Assembly: GCF_904849725.1 (NCBI RefSeq) | Contig: NC_058520.1 | Location: forward strand, 537,158,083 to 537,222,082 | Direction of reading: 5' to 3' | Source: Hordeum vulgare subsp. vulgare | Taxonomy: Eukaryota > Streptophyta > Magnoliopsida > Poales > Poaceae | Length of the DNA: 64,000 nt | Shown here: positions 47,311-58,840 of the stretch, in pieces | Layout of the letters: the number at the start of each line of letters is the position of its first letter | Numbering within the stretch: the stretch's first letter is position 1 | The notes under the pieces: model-generated | The model's input: the letters and a program-made list of their open reading frames with translations, nothing else | Told to the model about the DNA's origin: nothing | Database searches by the model: none | Position numbers and translations under genes: made by a program

Positions 47311-48676
47311 AAAAAGAACAATGAAAAAAATGTAGTCCATTGATAAAAACGTGCGTGGATACTGTAAAAAAAAAGACATGTACGTAAGGTCTTAGATTAT
47401 AAAATATGTAAAAAAAGAACCTAGTGCAAGTACATCATGTTCAAAGATTATAACATTTCCTAAATATTGATACTTTAGTTTACATGTTACAATCTACGAC
47501 TTTCTTTTTGAAATCAGATGTAGCGTTTCATAATAAATTATGTATGATGATAAAATGTTAACAATAAACCACACCATCTCAAATTGTTGGCAAAGCTAAA
47601 TCTTAACTGATGTGAGGTCATATTGTTCTTGATCTCTTAAGTGTGTACCTTGTGAATAATTTGGCATCACGTGGTTAATGCCCTGGTGAGTTTAGTTCCA
47701 TAATGCACAGATTATGTTTTATCATGTTAATTAAACATGTGCATTTCCTTAAGTTTTATTTGATACATTCAGCTAATGCGATATGACCATCGAGATGCCG
47801 TGCTGAGTTTAGTTGTGTGTGGAGAAAAAAATATCAAAAGGACCATCACTCCTAACGGTATATTGGCAGGTGATCCTACACTCTGGTTTGGGTGGAGTTG
47901 TCGATTTTGCCCAAGCTTGCTTGTTGCCTATAGCTAGAATAGGATCCCCACCTTCTCCCCTTATCTCCATCCAGCATGGAGCAAGCAGCCTCCCCGTCCG
48001 CGTCCGTCAGCACACCCCACCTCCCCTCACCACCTTCTCCCCCGGATCCAGCCAGCAAGGAGCAAGCAGCAGAGCACCCAACCTCTCCTCCCTGTCTCCG
48101 GCAGCAGCGAGCAGCCCTGCGGGCGCTACCTTATCCCAATTCCACCAGCACCAGCAGATCCGGCGTCGCTACTCCGACGCGCCCCTCCCTCCCCCGTCCA
48201 GGGAAGAGGGGGCGCCTCTGCTGCACCCCCGACCCGCCTTCAGGACACGGCGTGCCTCACCCGCGCCATGCTCGTCTCCCACAGCTAGTTCCACTTCATC
48301 TCCGACAAGCCCTTCCTCGACCGTTTCCGTGGCAGTCCAGCGTCGGATCTGGACGGACATCGCCGCCGCCGCGCCGCCTGGCTTTTGCATCGCGGCCAGC
48401 CTCGACCTCCAACTTGCTGCAGAGCCGCCCGCTCGAAGCCAAGCCGGTCCAGCGCGCCTGAGACCCCACCGCCATCGGATCCGCACGGAGGCTTTGCCCG
48501 AAGGACGCAAACGGTCGGCGGCGAGGGGAGGAGGAGAACTGGGGAGGGGCGGACACGATATGCGCCGCAGTGACAGCTGCCCAGGTTTTTTTTTGAAAAA
48601 ACGAAACGGGTTTTCCACTTAATGAAGGACCGCGGGTTAATTTCAGAAAAACAGGGGGACTTTTCTAAAAAACGCC
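47311..48676. other. AT-rich then GC-rich block right of the Helitron end
   Basis: 47311-47810 is AT-rich and featureless. 47940-48590 is strongly GC-rich. It has long but conflicting open frames on both strands made of Pro, Ser, Ala and Arg, which follow from base composition rather than from selection. It might be gene sequence captured by the Helitron, but no domain is recognisable. Confidence 0.4.
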
Positions 48677-48852
48677 ACAACGTACGGCAGAGTCGACGAC
48701 GAGGCGCCTACGGTGACTTCGTAAATATTAGGTTGATATGCCGACTCAATCTCTTAAAGGTACTCAAAGAGATAAAATGTGTGTGTACGTTCATAGGAAT
48801 GAGTGTATGAGTATGCATAGAGGGTCTGCGTCTTAAAAAAATAAAAATGGGT
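48677..48852 (+). mobile_element. Retroposon-like 3' tail (possibly a 5'-truncated LINE)
   Basis: tcgacgacgaggcgcctacg, ttgatatgccgactcaatct, cgttcataggaatgagtgta and an A-rich end (cttaaaaaaataaaaa) in this order. The same series recurs in Triticeae DNA with an A-rich terminus, as expected of LINE 3' ends. No coding part is present. Identification is from memory. Confidence 0.4.
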
Positions 48853-49115
48853 TAGCTCAAGGATTTGTGTCTCATAAAATAAGTGTAATTTACGAATCTT
48901 TACACAATATTAAACCAGACGGGCATCCTCTCCCATCAAACAAACCGCAGCTCTAGTACCTACGAACTGAACAGTCTAACAGCTACACAATCTAATTTTC
49001 CATTCCAATTGACAAGGAGCAGCACACAATCAATGATAATTCTACACGTTATGCTAGCGCTAAGCTAGGTGCATGCTTCATGTGCTGATCAAGTTTTGAA
49101 CTCTCGGTCTCAGAG
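48853..49115 (-). other. Region downstream of the OPT pseudogene
   Basis: AT-rich sequence after the stop codon of the transporter, probably its 3' untranslated region and flank. I see no other feature. Confidence 0.45.
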
Positions 49116-49514
49116 TCAGAGGACGGGGCATCCGTCCACCATCACGCCCTTGGCGGTGGGGCAGGCGGCGAGGTCGCAGTACTCGCCCCTGGAACCCCAC
49201 CAATCGAGCTGGCTGCCCCAGCTGGTGAGCGCGAAGTAGAGGAGCACCCCCATGATGGCCACGCCGCCGTCCATGGCCGCCGACAGCACGTAGTTGTACC
49301 GCTTCCACCACCCCTTGCGGTACCGGAACACGAAGAAGTTGAAGACCATGCCGACGAAGCCCCACGCCGTGTAGTTGAGCGCCGACGCCGGCGGCATCAT
49401 GCCCGTGGCCCCCAGGATGACGGGCAGGTTGATGAGGCTGATCCAGCCGGCGTGCCGCGGCAGCGCCCGGGGCAAGAGCCACACCACCACCGGCCCGGCC
49501 AGCCCGAAGAAGAA

Positions 49515-49835
49515 CGTAGAAGTTAATCATGTTGTTTCTTTAGGATTATGAAAGAAAGACAAACCGAATCCTATTAGTATTAGGATTCCTAATCCTAGTC
49601 TATTTTTATAGTCACTTATGAACGTGTATAAAAGACACCCTAGGGGTGTTGATTGTAATATCAGAAAAACGAAAATCAATACAAAGCAAAGACTCGACAC
49701 GGGCCTTTAGCCATCAAATCCATCGATCAGTTTTATTTGTGTCGCTAGTTACGCAAGTTCTGTCAAGTAGCTGGCCGAAGCAAGAATCGCGTAGGCACGC
49801 CTGTACAACTGCATACGCACGTTCAAAAGCCAACA
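49515..49835 (+). repeat. 5' LTR of the Copia element
   Basis: 321 bp, ends CCAACA. The first base is C (CGTAGAAG) where the other LTR has T (TGTAGAAG). It contains the TATA-like gtataaaagacacc near 49626. Confidence 0.92.
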
Positions 49836-49850
49836 ATTGATATCAGAGCC
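49836..49850 (+). other. Primer-binding site of the Copia element
   Basis: attgatatcagagcc directly after the LTR, close to the TGGTATCAGAGC complement of the initiator methionine tRNA. Confidence 0.8.
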
Positions 49851-49870
49851 TCGACGATCTACGATCTACG

Positions 49871-50860
49871 ATGACGGACAACGACGTTGAGTCGGTCAAG
49901 TCCGGCAAGGGCGGTGCCAAGGCGAACAAGAACGGCGACAAGGTGAAGAAGGGCGTCAAGTCAGCAACCAGTGGTGGAGGAACGAGCGGCGCCAACGTCC
50001 AGGCGCATCGCAACATCCCCATCCAGTACCCGATGCTCACCGACGCCAACTACGGCGTGTGGGCGATGAAGATGAAGATTATTCTCCGAACCCTCCGAGT
50101 GTGGCAGACAATCACGGACTACGACGTCGATGATGAGTCCGATGAAGGTGCCATGGCCGCCATAGCCCAGTCCGTGCCGGATTCCGTGCTAATAACATTG
50201 GCGGAGTTCGAGACGGCAAGAGAGGCGTCGAACGCACTCAAGGAGATGAGGATCGGAGAAGATCGCGTCACCAAGGCTCGGGCACAAGTTCTGAAGCATC
50301 AATTTCACAAGTTGCAGATGGAGGAAACTGAATCGGTGAACGACTATGCCATGCGTCTTACTACTTTGGTGGGAGAGATCCGCGTGCTTGGTGCAAAGCT
50401 CAATGAGACCAAGATTGTGGAGAAATTTTTCAGTTCAGTGACTGATAAATTCACGTACATCATCGGCACGCTCGAGCAGCTTTACGACATCGACGACATG
50501 ACCATAACAGAGGCAATCGGACGCTTGCGGACATGGGAAGAGAATGCTCGTGGCTGTCGGAAAGGCAAAGGAGGAGGTAGCAAAGTACTCGCACGCAGAT
50601 TGGGAGGCCCCAAGTAGCAAAGTAAGACGTGATGGTGGCGAAGGCTCAGGCAACGTGAAGCGCGACGGACAAACCAGAAAAGGCAAAGGAAAAGGCAAGC
50701 CACAAGGTCGTGGTAAGGCGGACCAATCTAAAGGGCGGAAACCACGGAACTTGGATTTATCCGAGGTTAAGTGTTATAACTGCAACGAGATGGGTCACTT
50801 TGCAAAGGATTGTCCGAAGCCTAACAAGCGGGAGATCAAGGCAAATTTGGCAAAGCAGGA
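49871..50860 (+). pseudogene. gag of the Copia element, frameshifted
   Basis: ATG at 49871, a Lys/Gly-rich start, then a Copia gag core (YGVWAMKMKIILRTLRVW; LKHQFHKLQMEETESVNDYA; RLRTWEENA) to 50617. A frameshift between 50544 and 50617 moves to the frame that carries the zinc knuckle CYNCNEMGHFAKDC (C-x2-C-x4-H-x4-C) at about 50774-50815. Gag packages the RNA, and the knuckle binds it. Confidence 0.85.
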
Positions 50861-52330
50861 AGACGAAGGTCGAGGTCTTCTGATGGCCGAAGTTTGTGAT
50901 CTCGCTGAAACGGTGGTTGTGAAACCAACCCGGAAGGTGCTACTTCATGAGAAGAATGTGACACCTAAGTTATCCGGGGATCACAATGTGTCGTGGTATC
51001 TCGACACGGGTGCTAGTAACCACATGACGGGATGCAAGGAGAAATTTCTCGAGCTGGAATATGATGTTCAAGGCTCGGTCAAGTTCGGTGATGGTTCAGA
51101 TGTGGAGATTTGCGGGCAAGGATCTGTCCTCTTCGAGGGTCTCACAGGCGAACATCGCATACTCACTGGAGTGTACTACATCCCACGGCTTCGCAACAAC
51201 ATTATCTCTATTGGGAAGCTTGACGAGAATGGATGCAAGGTGAATATCGAGAACGGAGTGATGACGATCTTCGACAACCTCCGGAACGTGCTAGCTCGTG
51301 TTAATCGCACACGGAATAGGCTCTATATCCTCAACCTTGATCAATCTCAACCGGAGTGTTGGCTCGCCAAGAGTGATGATGATTCGTGGTTATGGCATGC
51401 TAGATTTGGACACGTTAACTTCTATGCCTTGAAGAAGATGTCAAAGATGGAGATGGTATCCGGGATGCCATTTATCGACCATGTTGATCGAGTATGTGAC
51501 ACGTGCTTGGTTGGAAAACAGCACCGCAGGCTGTTCCCTGCTCAGTCTACCTATCGTGCAAGTGATGCACTCGAGCTGCTCCATGGTGATCTATGTGGCC
51601 CTATCACCCCAGCAATTCACGCGGGAAAGAAGTATTTCTTCCTCGTGGTAGGCGACTACTCGAGATATATGTGGATCGTTCTCCTACGATCTAAAGATGA
51701 GGCGTTTGAAGCGTTCAAAAAGCTGAAGGCTGCAACGGAGATGGAACACAAGTTGAAGGTTTGCGCTCTACGAACAGATCGCGGCGAAGAATTTACGTAG
51801 AACGAATTCAACGATTACTGCGAGAAGATTGGCATAAAAAGGTTCCTCACATCACCTTACACGCCGCAGCAGAACGGGGTCGTTGAAAGGCGCAATCGAA
51901 CCGTCATTGACATGGCAAGGAGTTTACTCAAGAGCAAGAACCTGCCGGGGACTTTTTGGGGAGAAGCTGTTTTGACGGCGGTCTATCTTCTCAACCGGGC
52001 TCCAACGAAGGCGGTGGTCGGCAAGACTCCGTATGAAGCAATTTACGGACGTAAGCCGAATGTGTCTCATCTACGGACGTTCGGGTGTGTGGCACATGTG
52101 AAGACGGCGGGGCCGCATCTCTCAAAGCTTGCCGATCGTAGCACCAAGATGGTGTTCATCGGATATGAGAGGAGTTCCGGCACCAAAGCATACCGCTTCT
52201 ACGACCCACAAACCAAGCGTCTACGGACTTCACGCGACATCGTGTTTGAAGAAAACCAAGCGTGGAATTGGAGCGCCGCAGCCGACAATGCTCCAAACAG
52301 TAACATATTCACGGTTGAATTCCCAACTGA
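50861..52330 (+). pseudogene. Protease and integrase of the Copia element, one internal stop
   Basis: A protease with WYLDTGASNHMTG (D-T-G active site near 51003), then the gag-pre-integrase H-C region (LWHARFGHV...CDTCLVGKQHR, 51390-51530), then the integrase core: D in HGDLCGPI, D in RTDRGEEF, E in QQNGVVERRNRT. A TAG at 51798-51800 falls between the second D and the E (after GEEFT). The frame then continues through the integrase C-terminus (IYGRKPNVSHLRTFGCVAHV, VFIGYE). Confidence 0.88.
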
Positions 52331-54152
52331 TGATGATGCAGGGGAGGATTTCCAAGTGGTTGATAAGACGCCCAACCAAGGTGACCACAATGGTAGTGAT
52401 CATCATGGTGCCGACACCGACGACGATGTGCATAGGTCGCAAGGAGATAGCGACAACGAAGCGCACGGCACTGGTGGAGATCTCGACGACAACATCGACA
52501 ACGAGGCGCATAGTGACGATGACTATCAAGATGATGATCATGATCACGACGACTACGCCGACGACGCGGATGTCGATGACATGCCCGAGACTCAGCCATC
52601 TTCCTCAAGTGCATCAACATCGACACAATTTGTGTCACCTCCTTCGCAAGCAACAACGGATTCCTCAGGGCCTCGTCGCTACAAGACCCTCAAGAAAGTC
52701 TACAAGTACACAAAGCCAGTTACGCTCGAATACTCCGGACTATGTCTTTTCGGAGTTGAGGAGCCGGCGAACTTCGTAGAGGCGAGCAAAAGTCCTAGCT
52801 GGACGCACGCCATGGATGAGGAGATGAAGGAAATTGAGAGCAATGGCACGTGGACCTTGGTAACCCATCCTCCAAACCAAAAGGCGATTGGTTTGAAGTG
52901 GGTTTACAAGTTAAAGAAGGACACACAAGGTGCCATTGTGAAGTACAAGGCAAGACTCGTTGCAAAGGGCTACGTACAACGTCAAGGAGTTGACTATGAT
53001 GAGGTGTTTGCACCGGTTGCTCGAATCGAGACGGTGAGAGTGCTCCTAGCTTTGGCAGCACAGAGGATTGGAAGGTGAAGAAGGGAAAGTTTACAAGCTC
53101 AAGAAGGCACTTTACGGGTTGAAGCAAGCGCCAAGAGCTTGGAACTCAAAGTTAGACCGGAGTTTGGTCTCGCTCGGGTTCAAGAGATGTCCCCTCGAGC
53201 ATGCAGTCTATACAAAGAACTCTAAAGGCTCAAACCTGTTAGTTGGAGTTTATGTCGACGATCTGATTATCACCGGAGATAACGTACAAGAAATTGAACG
53301 TTTCAAGGCGCAAATGAAGAACAAGTTTAGCATGAGAGATCTGGGATTACTCAGCTATTACTTGGGCATCGAAGTGAAGCAAAGCTCCGGAGAGATTTCC
53401 CTATGTCAATCGGCTTATGCGGTCAAGTTATTGGAAAAGTGTGGCATGTCAGATTGCTACGAGACACAAGTTCCAATGGACCAACGTCACAAGTTGAGCA
53501 GCGTAGCTCAAATCCGCTGGTGGACACCACAATGTATCGAAGCATTGTGGGCAGCCTAAGATACTTGGTGCATACCCGACCTGACTTGGCTTACTCAGTC
53601 GGGATCGTGAGTCGTTTCATGGAGAATCCGACAACCGAGCACATGAGCGCGGTCAATCAAATCTTGCGCTATGTGAAAAGCATCATTAATCTTGGTTGCA
53701 CGTACAGAAAGGGAAAGGAAGGATTGACCCTTCATGGATATTCAGATAGTGACATGGCAGGTGATGTTGATGACCGAAAGAGCACAACGGGCATGGTTTT
53801 CTACCTTGGCCCGAAACCGATTAGCTGGAATTCTCAGAAGCAAAAGGTGGTGGCATTGTCTTCATGCGAGGCAGAATACATAGCGGCAAGCACGGCGGCT
53901 TGTCAAGCAGTGTGGCTGAGAAGACTCCTAGCTATTCTTGCAAAGCGAGAGGTGCAGAAGGTGTCACTGAAGATCGATAACCAAGTTGCAATCTCGTTGT
54001 GCAAAAATCCAGTTCATCACGAAAGGAGCAAGCACATAGATACCCGGTTCCACCATATCCGGGAGTGCATTGAAGAAGGGTTGATCGAGGTTCAACATGT
54101 GAACACGAAAGACCAACTTGCCGATATTTTCACCAAGTCCCTCGGTCGATAG
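52331..54152 (+). pseudogene. Reverse transcriptase and RNase H of the Copia element, with an internal deletion
   Basis: An acidic linker (Asp/His-rich, 52340-52590) precedes the RT start (KWVYKLKKDTQGAIVKYKAR, 52895). The frame breaks at about 53063: after VLLALAAQ the text jumps to GEEGKVYKLKKALYGLKQAP, so the usual block with the first RT catalytic Asp is missing (about 30 residues). The YVDDLIITGD site (53251) is intact. A second frameshift lies near 53510. The RNase H part (YSDSDMAGDVDDRKSTTG, SSCEAEYIA, LADIFTKSLGR) runs to the stop at 54150-54152. Confidence 0.88.
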
Positions 54153-54212
54153 AAGTTCATCGAGATGAGGAGGAAAGTCGGAGTGCAAGAAGTGAATTCA
54201 AGCAACAATATT

Positions 54213-54223
54213 AAGGAGGTGAA
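54213..54223 (+). other. Polypurine tract of the Copia element
   Basis: aaggaggtgaa immediately before the 3' LTR. Confidence 0.8.
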
Positions 54224-54544
54224 TGTAGAAGTTAATCATGTTGTTTCTTTAGGATTAGGAAAGAAAGCCAAACCGAGTCCTAGTAGTATTAGGATTCCTA
54301 GTCCTAGTCTATTTCCATAGTCCCTTGTGGACGTGTATAAAAGACACTCTAGGGGTGTTGATTGTAACACCAGAAAAACGAAAAGCAATACAAAGCAAAG
54401 GCTCGACACGGGCCTTTAGCCATCAAATCCATCGATCAGTTTTATTCGTGTCGCTAGTTATGCAAGTTCCGTCAAGTAGCTGGCCGAAGCAAGAATCGCG
54501 TAGGCACGCTTGTACAGCTACATACGCACGTTCAAAAGCCAACA
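54224..54544 (+). repeat. 3' LTR of the Copia element
   Basis: 321 bp, TGTAGAAG...CCAACA, same length as the 5' LTR with no indels. OPT sequence resumes at 54545. Confidence 0.93.
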
Positions 54545-55833
54545 GAGGAAGAACCAGTTGAGCGCCGAGTAGTAGCCGAGCGGCCCAAAGATGCGGCATG
54601 GGCCGACGAGACCCCAGATCACTGACGCGTCGAAGAAGACATGGTCGCCCGGGCACGTCCACGGGCTGCCCTCCGGGAGCTAGCCCTTCTCGCAGATGTG
54701 CGGCACGGTGGTCAGCAGCCACCACGCCACCACCGTGTTCACCGTCGACGCCACCACCGTCCCCACGAACTGAACGAACATGAACACGTTGGTTGGACTT
54801 GGACATACGTACAGGATTAATCTTCATAATTTGTAATCAGCGTGCAGTTACGTACCTGCACCAGGAACATGGATCTTGGTGGGATCTTCATGTAGTGGCC
54901 GAGCTTGAAGTCGGTAAGGAAGGAGACGACCTGGTTCATGCTCATGTAGCCGTACACCTTGAAGCACACGTTGGCGATCGGCTTCCCCGACATGATCAGA
55001 CCCCATCAATACTCCGTGATGATATTCAACCCCGGCGTCTGCAATTGATGATTAATCCAGTGCCACACAACTGATTAACGATACGATTGTGCACGTCCAT
55101 CGATCCGTATATGGTCGGTCAGCATTTAGCATGTACGTAGTACCGTGTTTGTGGTTGCGGTGATGACACTGATGGGGATCGTGAAGATGAAGGCCATGGC
55201 GCAGGCCACGAGGAGGCCCCACCACGGCAGCTGCACCTCCTCCTTGAACACGGTGCAGAGGACCATGGATACCGCCATGGACGCCGCAAGCAGGATGTAG
55301 AACCACCAGTTGGGGATGTCATCGTATCTCTTCATCAGCCTCGCGTGCACGTCCATCTTGCCCTTGTACGACTCCCGGAACCTCTGGTACATCTCCCTTG
55401 ACGTAGAAATTAACAAATCAATCAAACAGGAAAAACACAGACACAATACGTACGTACATAACTGCAACACGAGCAGCTAAAATGTCGGTGATTTAGTAAC
55501 AAGGACATACTTGCCGTAGAAGAATGTGACGTGGCTCAAGGTGGCGGCGATGGTGGCGAAGCCGAGGCCGTAGCTGACGGCGAAGAAGAGGCTGAGGTGG
55601 ATCCTGCCCTGCTTCGCGTAGGCGTCCATGTCGATCTCGAACTTGTCGTTGACGATGTTGTGGATGTTGTAGAGCTGCCGGAGGCGTCGAAGAGCTCGTT
55701 GGAGAAGAGGGGGTACCTGCTGGCGCTGTAGAGGTTGAGCACCCAGTAGGCGACGGGCAGCATGATGTAGACGAGCAGGACGTAGCCGACGAGGACGTTG
55801 GCGGTGCCGAAGAAGGGCGTCACCAGCGGGCTC

Positions 55834-57223
55834 GTTTTACCACACAAGACTTCAACATCCCTAACAATTCCCAGAGGGCAGATAGTATCTCTATTGGCAA
55901 GCTGAATAGTGACATCAATAGGTTCTATCTCAAAAGGTGCAATCTCGTCTTTGATTTCATCATATAAGGATTGAGGTATTGCACTAACACTAGCACCCAC
56001 GTCACATAAACCATGATAACAATGATCTCCTATCTTAGCAGAAACAACAGGCGTGCCAACAACAGGCCTATGTTTGTCTCTAGCGTGAGGTTTAGCAATT
56101 CTAGCAGCACCTTCATAGAAGTGAATATTATGTCGCTCAACATCGTCGGACAGAAGATCTTTGATGATAACAATGCTAGGTTCAACTCTAATTTTCTCAG
56201 GGGGTGTAGGTGTTCTAATGTAGCCTCTACGTATCACAGTCGAAGCTTTAGAATGATCCTTTATCCTAACAGGGAAAGGTGGTTTCTCAATGTAAGCACT
56301 GGGAACAATAGGATCATTATAGGCAATGACTTTTTCTTCAACGGGATTGGGTTTAACTACATTGACTTCTAAAGGAGGATGATATTTAAACCACTTCTCT
56401 TTGGGGAGATCAATACGAGCAGCAAAAGATTCACACAATGAAGCTACTATCTCAGAGTCAAGTCCATACTTAGCGCTAAAATCACTAAAGGTATTTGTTT
56501 CAACAAAGGATTTAACGCAATCAAACTTGAAATTCATACCTGACTCCTTACCTTCTTAAAGCTCCCAATCTTCAGAGTTGCGTTTAATTCTCTCCAATAA
56601 ATTCCATTTGAAGTCAATATCTCTCTTCATAAAAGAACCGGTACAAGACGTGTCAAGCATGGTGCGGTCATCATGAGAAAGTCGAGCATAGAAGTTCAGA
56701 ATGATAATTTCTCTCGAGAGATCATGGTTGGGGCATGAATATAACATTGACTTAAGCCTCCCCCAAGCTTGAGCAATGCTTTCTCTGTCACGAGGCCAAA
56801 AATTATAAATATAATTCCGATCACGATGTACTAAATGCATAGGATAAAACTTTTGATGAAATCCAATTTCAACCGATTGTAGTTCCATGATCCAATATCA
56901 TCACATAGCCTATACCATGTCAACGTCTTATCCTTCAAAGATAAAGGAAAAACTTTCTTCTTGAACTCATCCTCGGGCAAACCTGCAAGCTTAAATAAAC
57001 CATAAACTTCATCTACATAGATTAGATGCAAGTCTGGATGTGATGTTCCATCTCCTCTAAAAGGATTAACCAGCAGTTTCTCAAGCATACCCGGAGGAAA
57101 TTCAATGAAAATATTTTCAGTAGGTGCATCAGGTTGAGGAGCAACTATTTGTGCTTCCGTTCGAGGTGAAGATACCCCGAACAAGCCCCTCATAGGATTA
57201 GTATCCATAGTGACAAGTGACAA
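55834..57223 (-). pseudogene. gag-protease fragment of a WHAM-like Gypsy element
   Basis: From high to low: a gag start (57223; MSLVTMDTNPMRGLFG), a gag core (PFRGDGTSHPDLHLIYVDEV; VFPLSLKDKTLTWYRL), a frameshift near 56860, more gag (RESIAQAWGRLKSMLYSCPN), a stop near 56550, then a linker and a retropepsin domain (GLCDVGASVSAIPQSLYDEI; catalytic Asp present) that ends at the junction near 55833 with VEVLCGKT. At that point the frame runs directly into the OPT coding sequence. RT, RNase H, integrase and the 3' LTR are missing. Confidence 0.82.
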
Positions 57224-57314
57224 TAAATTTCAGCACACTATATGAATGTTTCCTTACCAAGTTCCACTTACCAAAGGCGCTTCACTCCCCGGTAACGGCG
57301 CCAGAAAAGAGTCT
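57224..57314 (-). other. Leader and primer-binding region of the WHAM-like element
   Basis: Plus ccccggtaacggcgccagaa at 57289-57308 is the reverse complement of TTCTGGCGCCGTTACCGGGG, the usual post-LTR motif of this group. Confidence 0.75.
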
Positions 57315-58840
57315 TGATGGCCCACAAGTATAGGGGATCTATCGTAGTCCTTTCGATAAGTAAGCGTGTCGAACCCAACGAGGAGCAGAAGGATCTAACA
57401 AGTGGTTTTCAGCAAGGTAAAATCTGCAAGCACTGAAATTATCGGTAACAAGTGATTGTGTGGTGAGATGATTCCTAGCGAGCAACAAGTAACAAAAGTA
57501 GCAACGGTGCAGAAAAGTGGCCCAATCCATTTTGTAGAAAGGGACAAGCCTGGACAAAGTCTTATAGGAGGAAAAACACTCCCGAGGACACACGGCAATT
57601 TCTGTCATGCTAGTTTTCATCATGTTCATATGATTCGTGTTCGTTACTTTGATAGTTTGATATGTGGGTGGACCGGCGCTTGGGTACTGCCCTTACTTGG
57701 ACAAGCATCCCACTTATGATTAACCCCTCTCGCAAGGCTCCGCAACTACGAAAGAAGAATTAAGACAAAGTCTAACCATAGCATTAAACTAGTGGATCGA
57801 AATCAGCCCTTTACGAAGTAACGCATAAACTAGGGTTTAAGCTTCTGTCACTCTAGCAACCCATCATCTACTTACTACTTCCCAATGCCTTCCTCTAGGC
57901 CCAAATAATGGTGAAGTTTTATGTAGTCGATGTTCACATAATACCACTAGAGGAAAAACAACATAGAACACATCAAAATATCGAACGAATACCAGATTCA
58001 CATGACTACTATTAGCATGATTTATCCCATGTCCTCAGGAACAAAAGTAACTACTCACAAAGCATAATCATAAGCATGACCAGAGAGGTAATGAGTAGCA
58101 TCAAGGATCTGAACATAAACTCTTCCACCAAGTAATCCAACTAGCATCAACTACAAGGAGTAATTAACACTACTAGCAACCTTACAAGTACCAATCGGAG
58201 TCGCGAGACGGAGATTGGTTACAAGAGATGAACTAGTGTTTGGAGATGATATGGTGCTGATGAAGATGTTGATGGTGATGAGTCCCCTCCGATGAGAGGA
58301 GTGTTGGTGATGACGATGGCGACGATTTCCTCCTCCGGGAGGGAAGTTTCCCCGGCAGGATCGTCCTGCCGGAGCTGTAGATTAGTTCTGCTCAAGTTCC
58401 GCCTCGTGGCTGCGACGAATCCTCAAAAAAGCCTCCTCTTGAATTTTTTTTCGGACGAAACCCTTCATATAGCAGAAGAGGGGGCCAGAGGGCCAGCTGG
58501 GTGCCCACAAGCCCCCTAGGCGCGGCCAGGGGGGTGGCTGTGCCTAGCAGGCTTGTGGCCACCTGCTGGCCCCCCTCTGGCGCTTCTTCGGCCCAGTATT
58601 TTTTATAAATCTGGAAAAAAAATCCTCGTTGATTTTTACGATGTTTGGAGTTTCGAAGAATAGATATCTCAAACTTGCTCCAATTTCAGGCCAGAATTCC
58701 AGCTGCCGGCATTCTCCCTCTTCATGTAAACCTTGCAAAATAAGAGAGAAAAGGTATAAGTTTTCTACCGTGAAGTGGAATAACAGCCCAAGAAGCGATA
58801 AATATCAACATGAAAGCATGATGCAAAATGGACGTATCGC
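57315..58840 (-). repeat. 5' LTR of the WHAM-like element
   Basis: 1526 bp, TGATGGCCCACAAG...GGACGTATCG on the plus strand. Read on the minus strand it begins CGATACGTCCATTTTGCATC, where WHAM normally starts T-G-A-T. Stretches such as cacaagtataggggat are shared with the Sabrina-like LTRs. Confidence 0.8.

Larger units (their letters stand above)
49515..54544 (+). mobile_element. Ty1/copia retrotransposon inserted in the OPT pseudogene
   Basis: Direct 321-bp LTRs (49515-49835 and 54224-54544), an initiator-tRNA-type primer-binding site, gag, protease, integrase, RT and RNase H in Copia order, and a polypurine tract. It lies in the opposite orientation to the OPT gene. I count 22 substitutions (17 transitions, 5 transversions) between the LTRs. 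Flanking sequence does not give a clean 5-bp duplication: on the OPT strand the bases are TCCTC before and TTCTT after. Confidence 0.93.
49116..55833 (-). pseudogene. Oligopeptide transporter (OPT family) pseudogene, C-terminal half, split by a Copia element
   Basis: Exons on the minus strand: 55833-55511, 55396-55144, 55038-54856, then 54769-54545 plus 49514-49116, with GT-AG introns at 55510-55397 (114 bp), 55143-55039 (105 bp) and 54855-54770 (86 bp). The protein starts abruptly at SPLVTPFFGTANVLVGY, has alternating hydrophobic spans, the hallmark [26 protein letters not shown], and ends DGCPVL-stop. OPT proteins move small peptides or metal chelates across membranes and are usually over 700 residues; about 460 codons remain. 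Lesions: loss of the 5' half at 55833, a one-base deletion near 55675 (after LFDASG), TGA at 55006-55008, TAG at 54680-54682, and a 5-kb insertion in the last exon. Confidence 0.9.

Noticed and set aside
47813..48622. 269-codon open frame on the plus strand
   Set aside because: Composition (Pro, Ser, Ala, Arg) follows from GC-rich DNA; overlapping frames on both strands are equally long, with no domain or homology sense.
49506..54552. Target site duplication of the Copia in the OPT gene
   Set aside because: Flanking gaagaa repeats make several alignments possible and none is an exact 5-bp duplication, so it was not reported as a feature.
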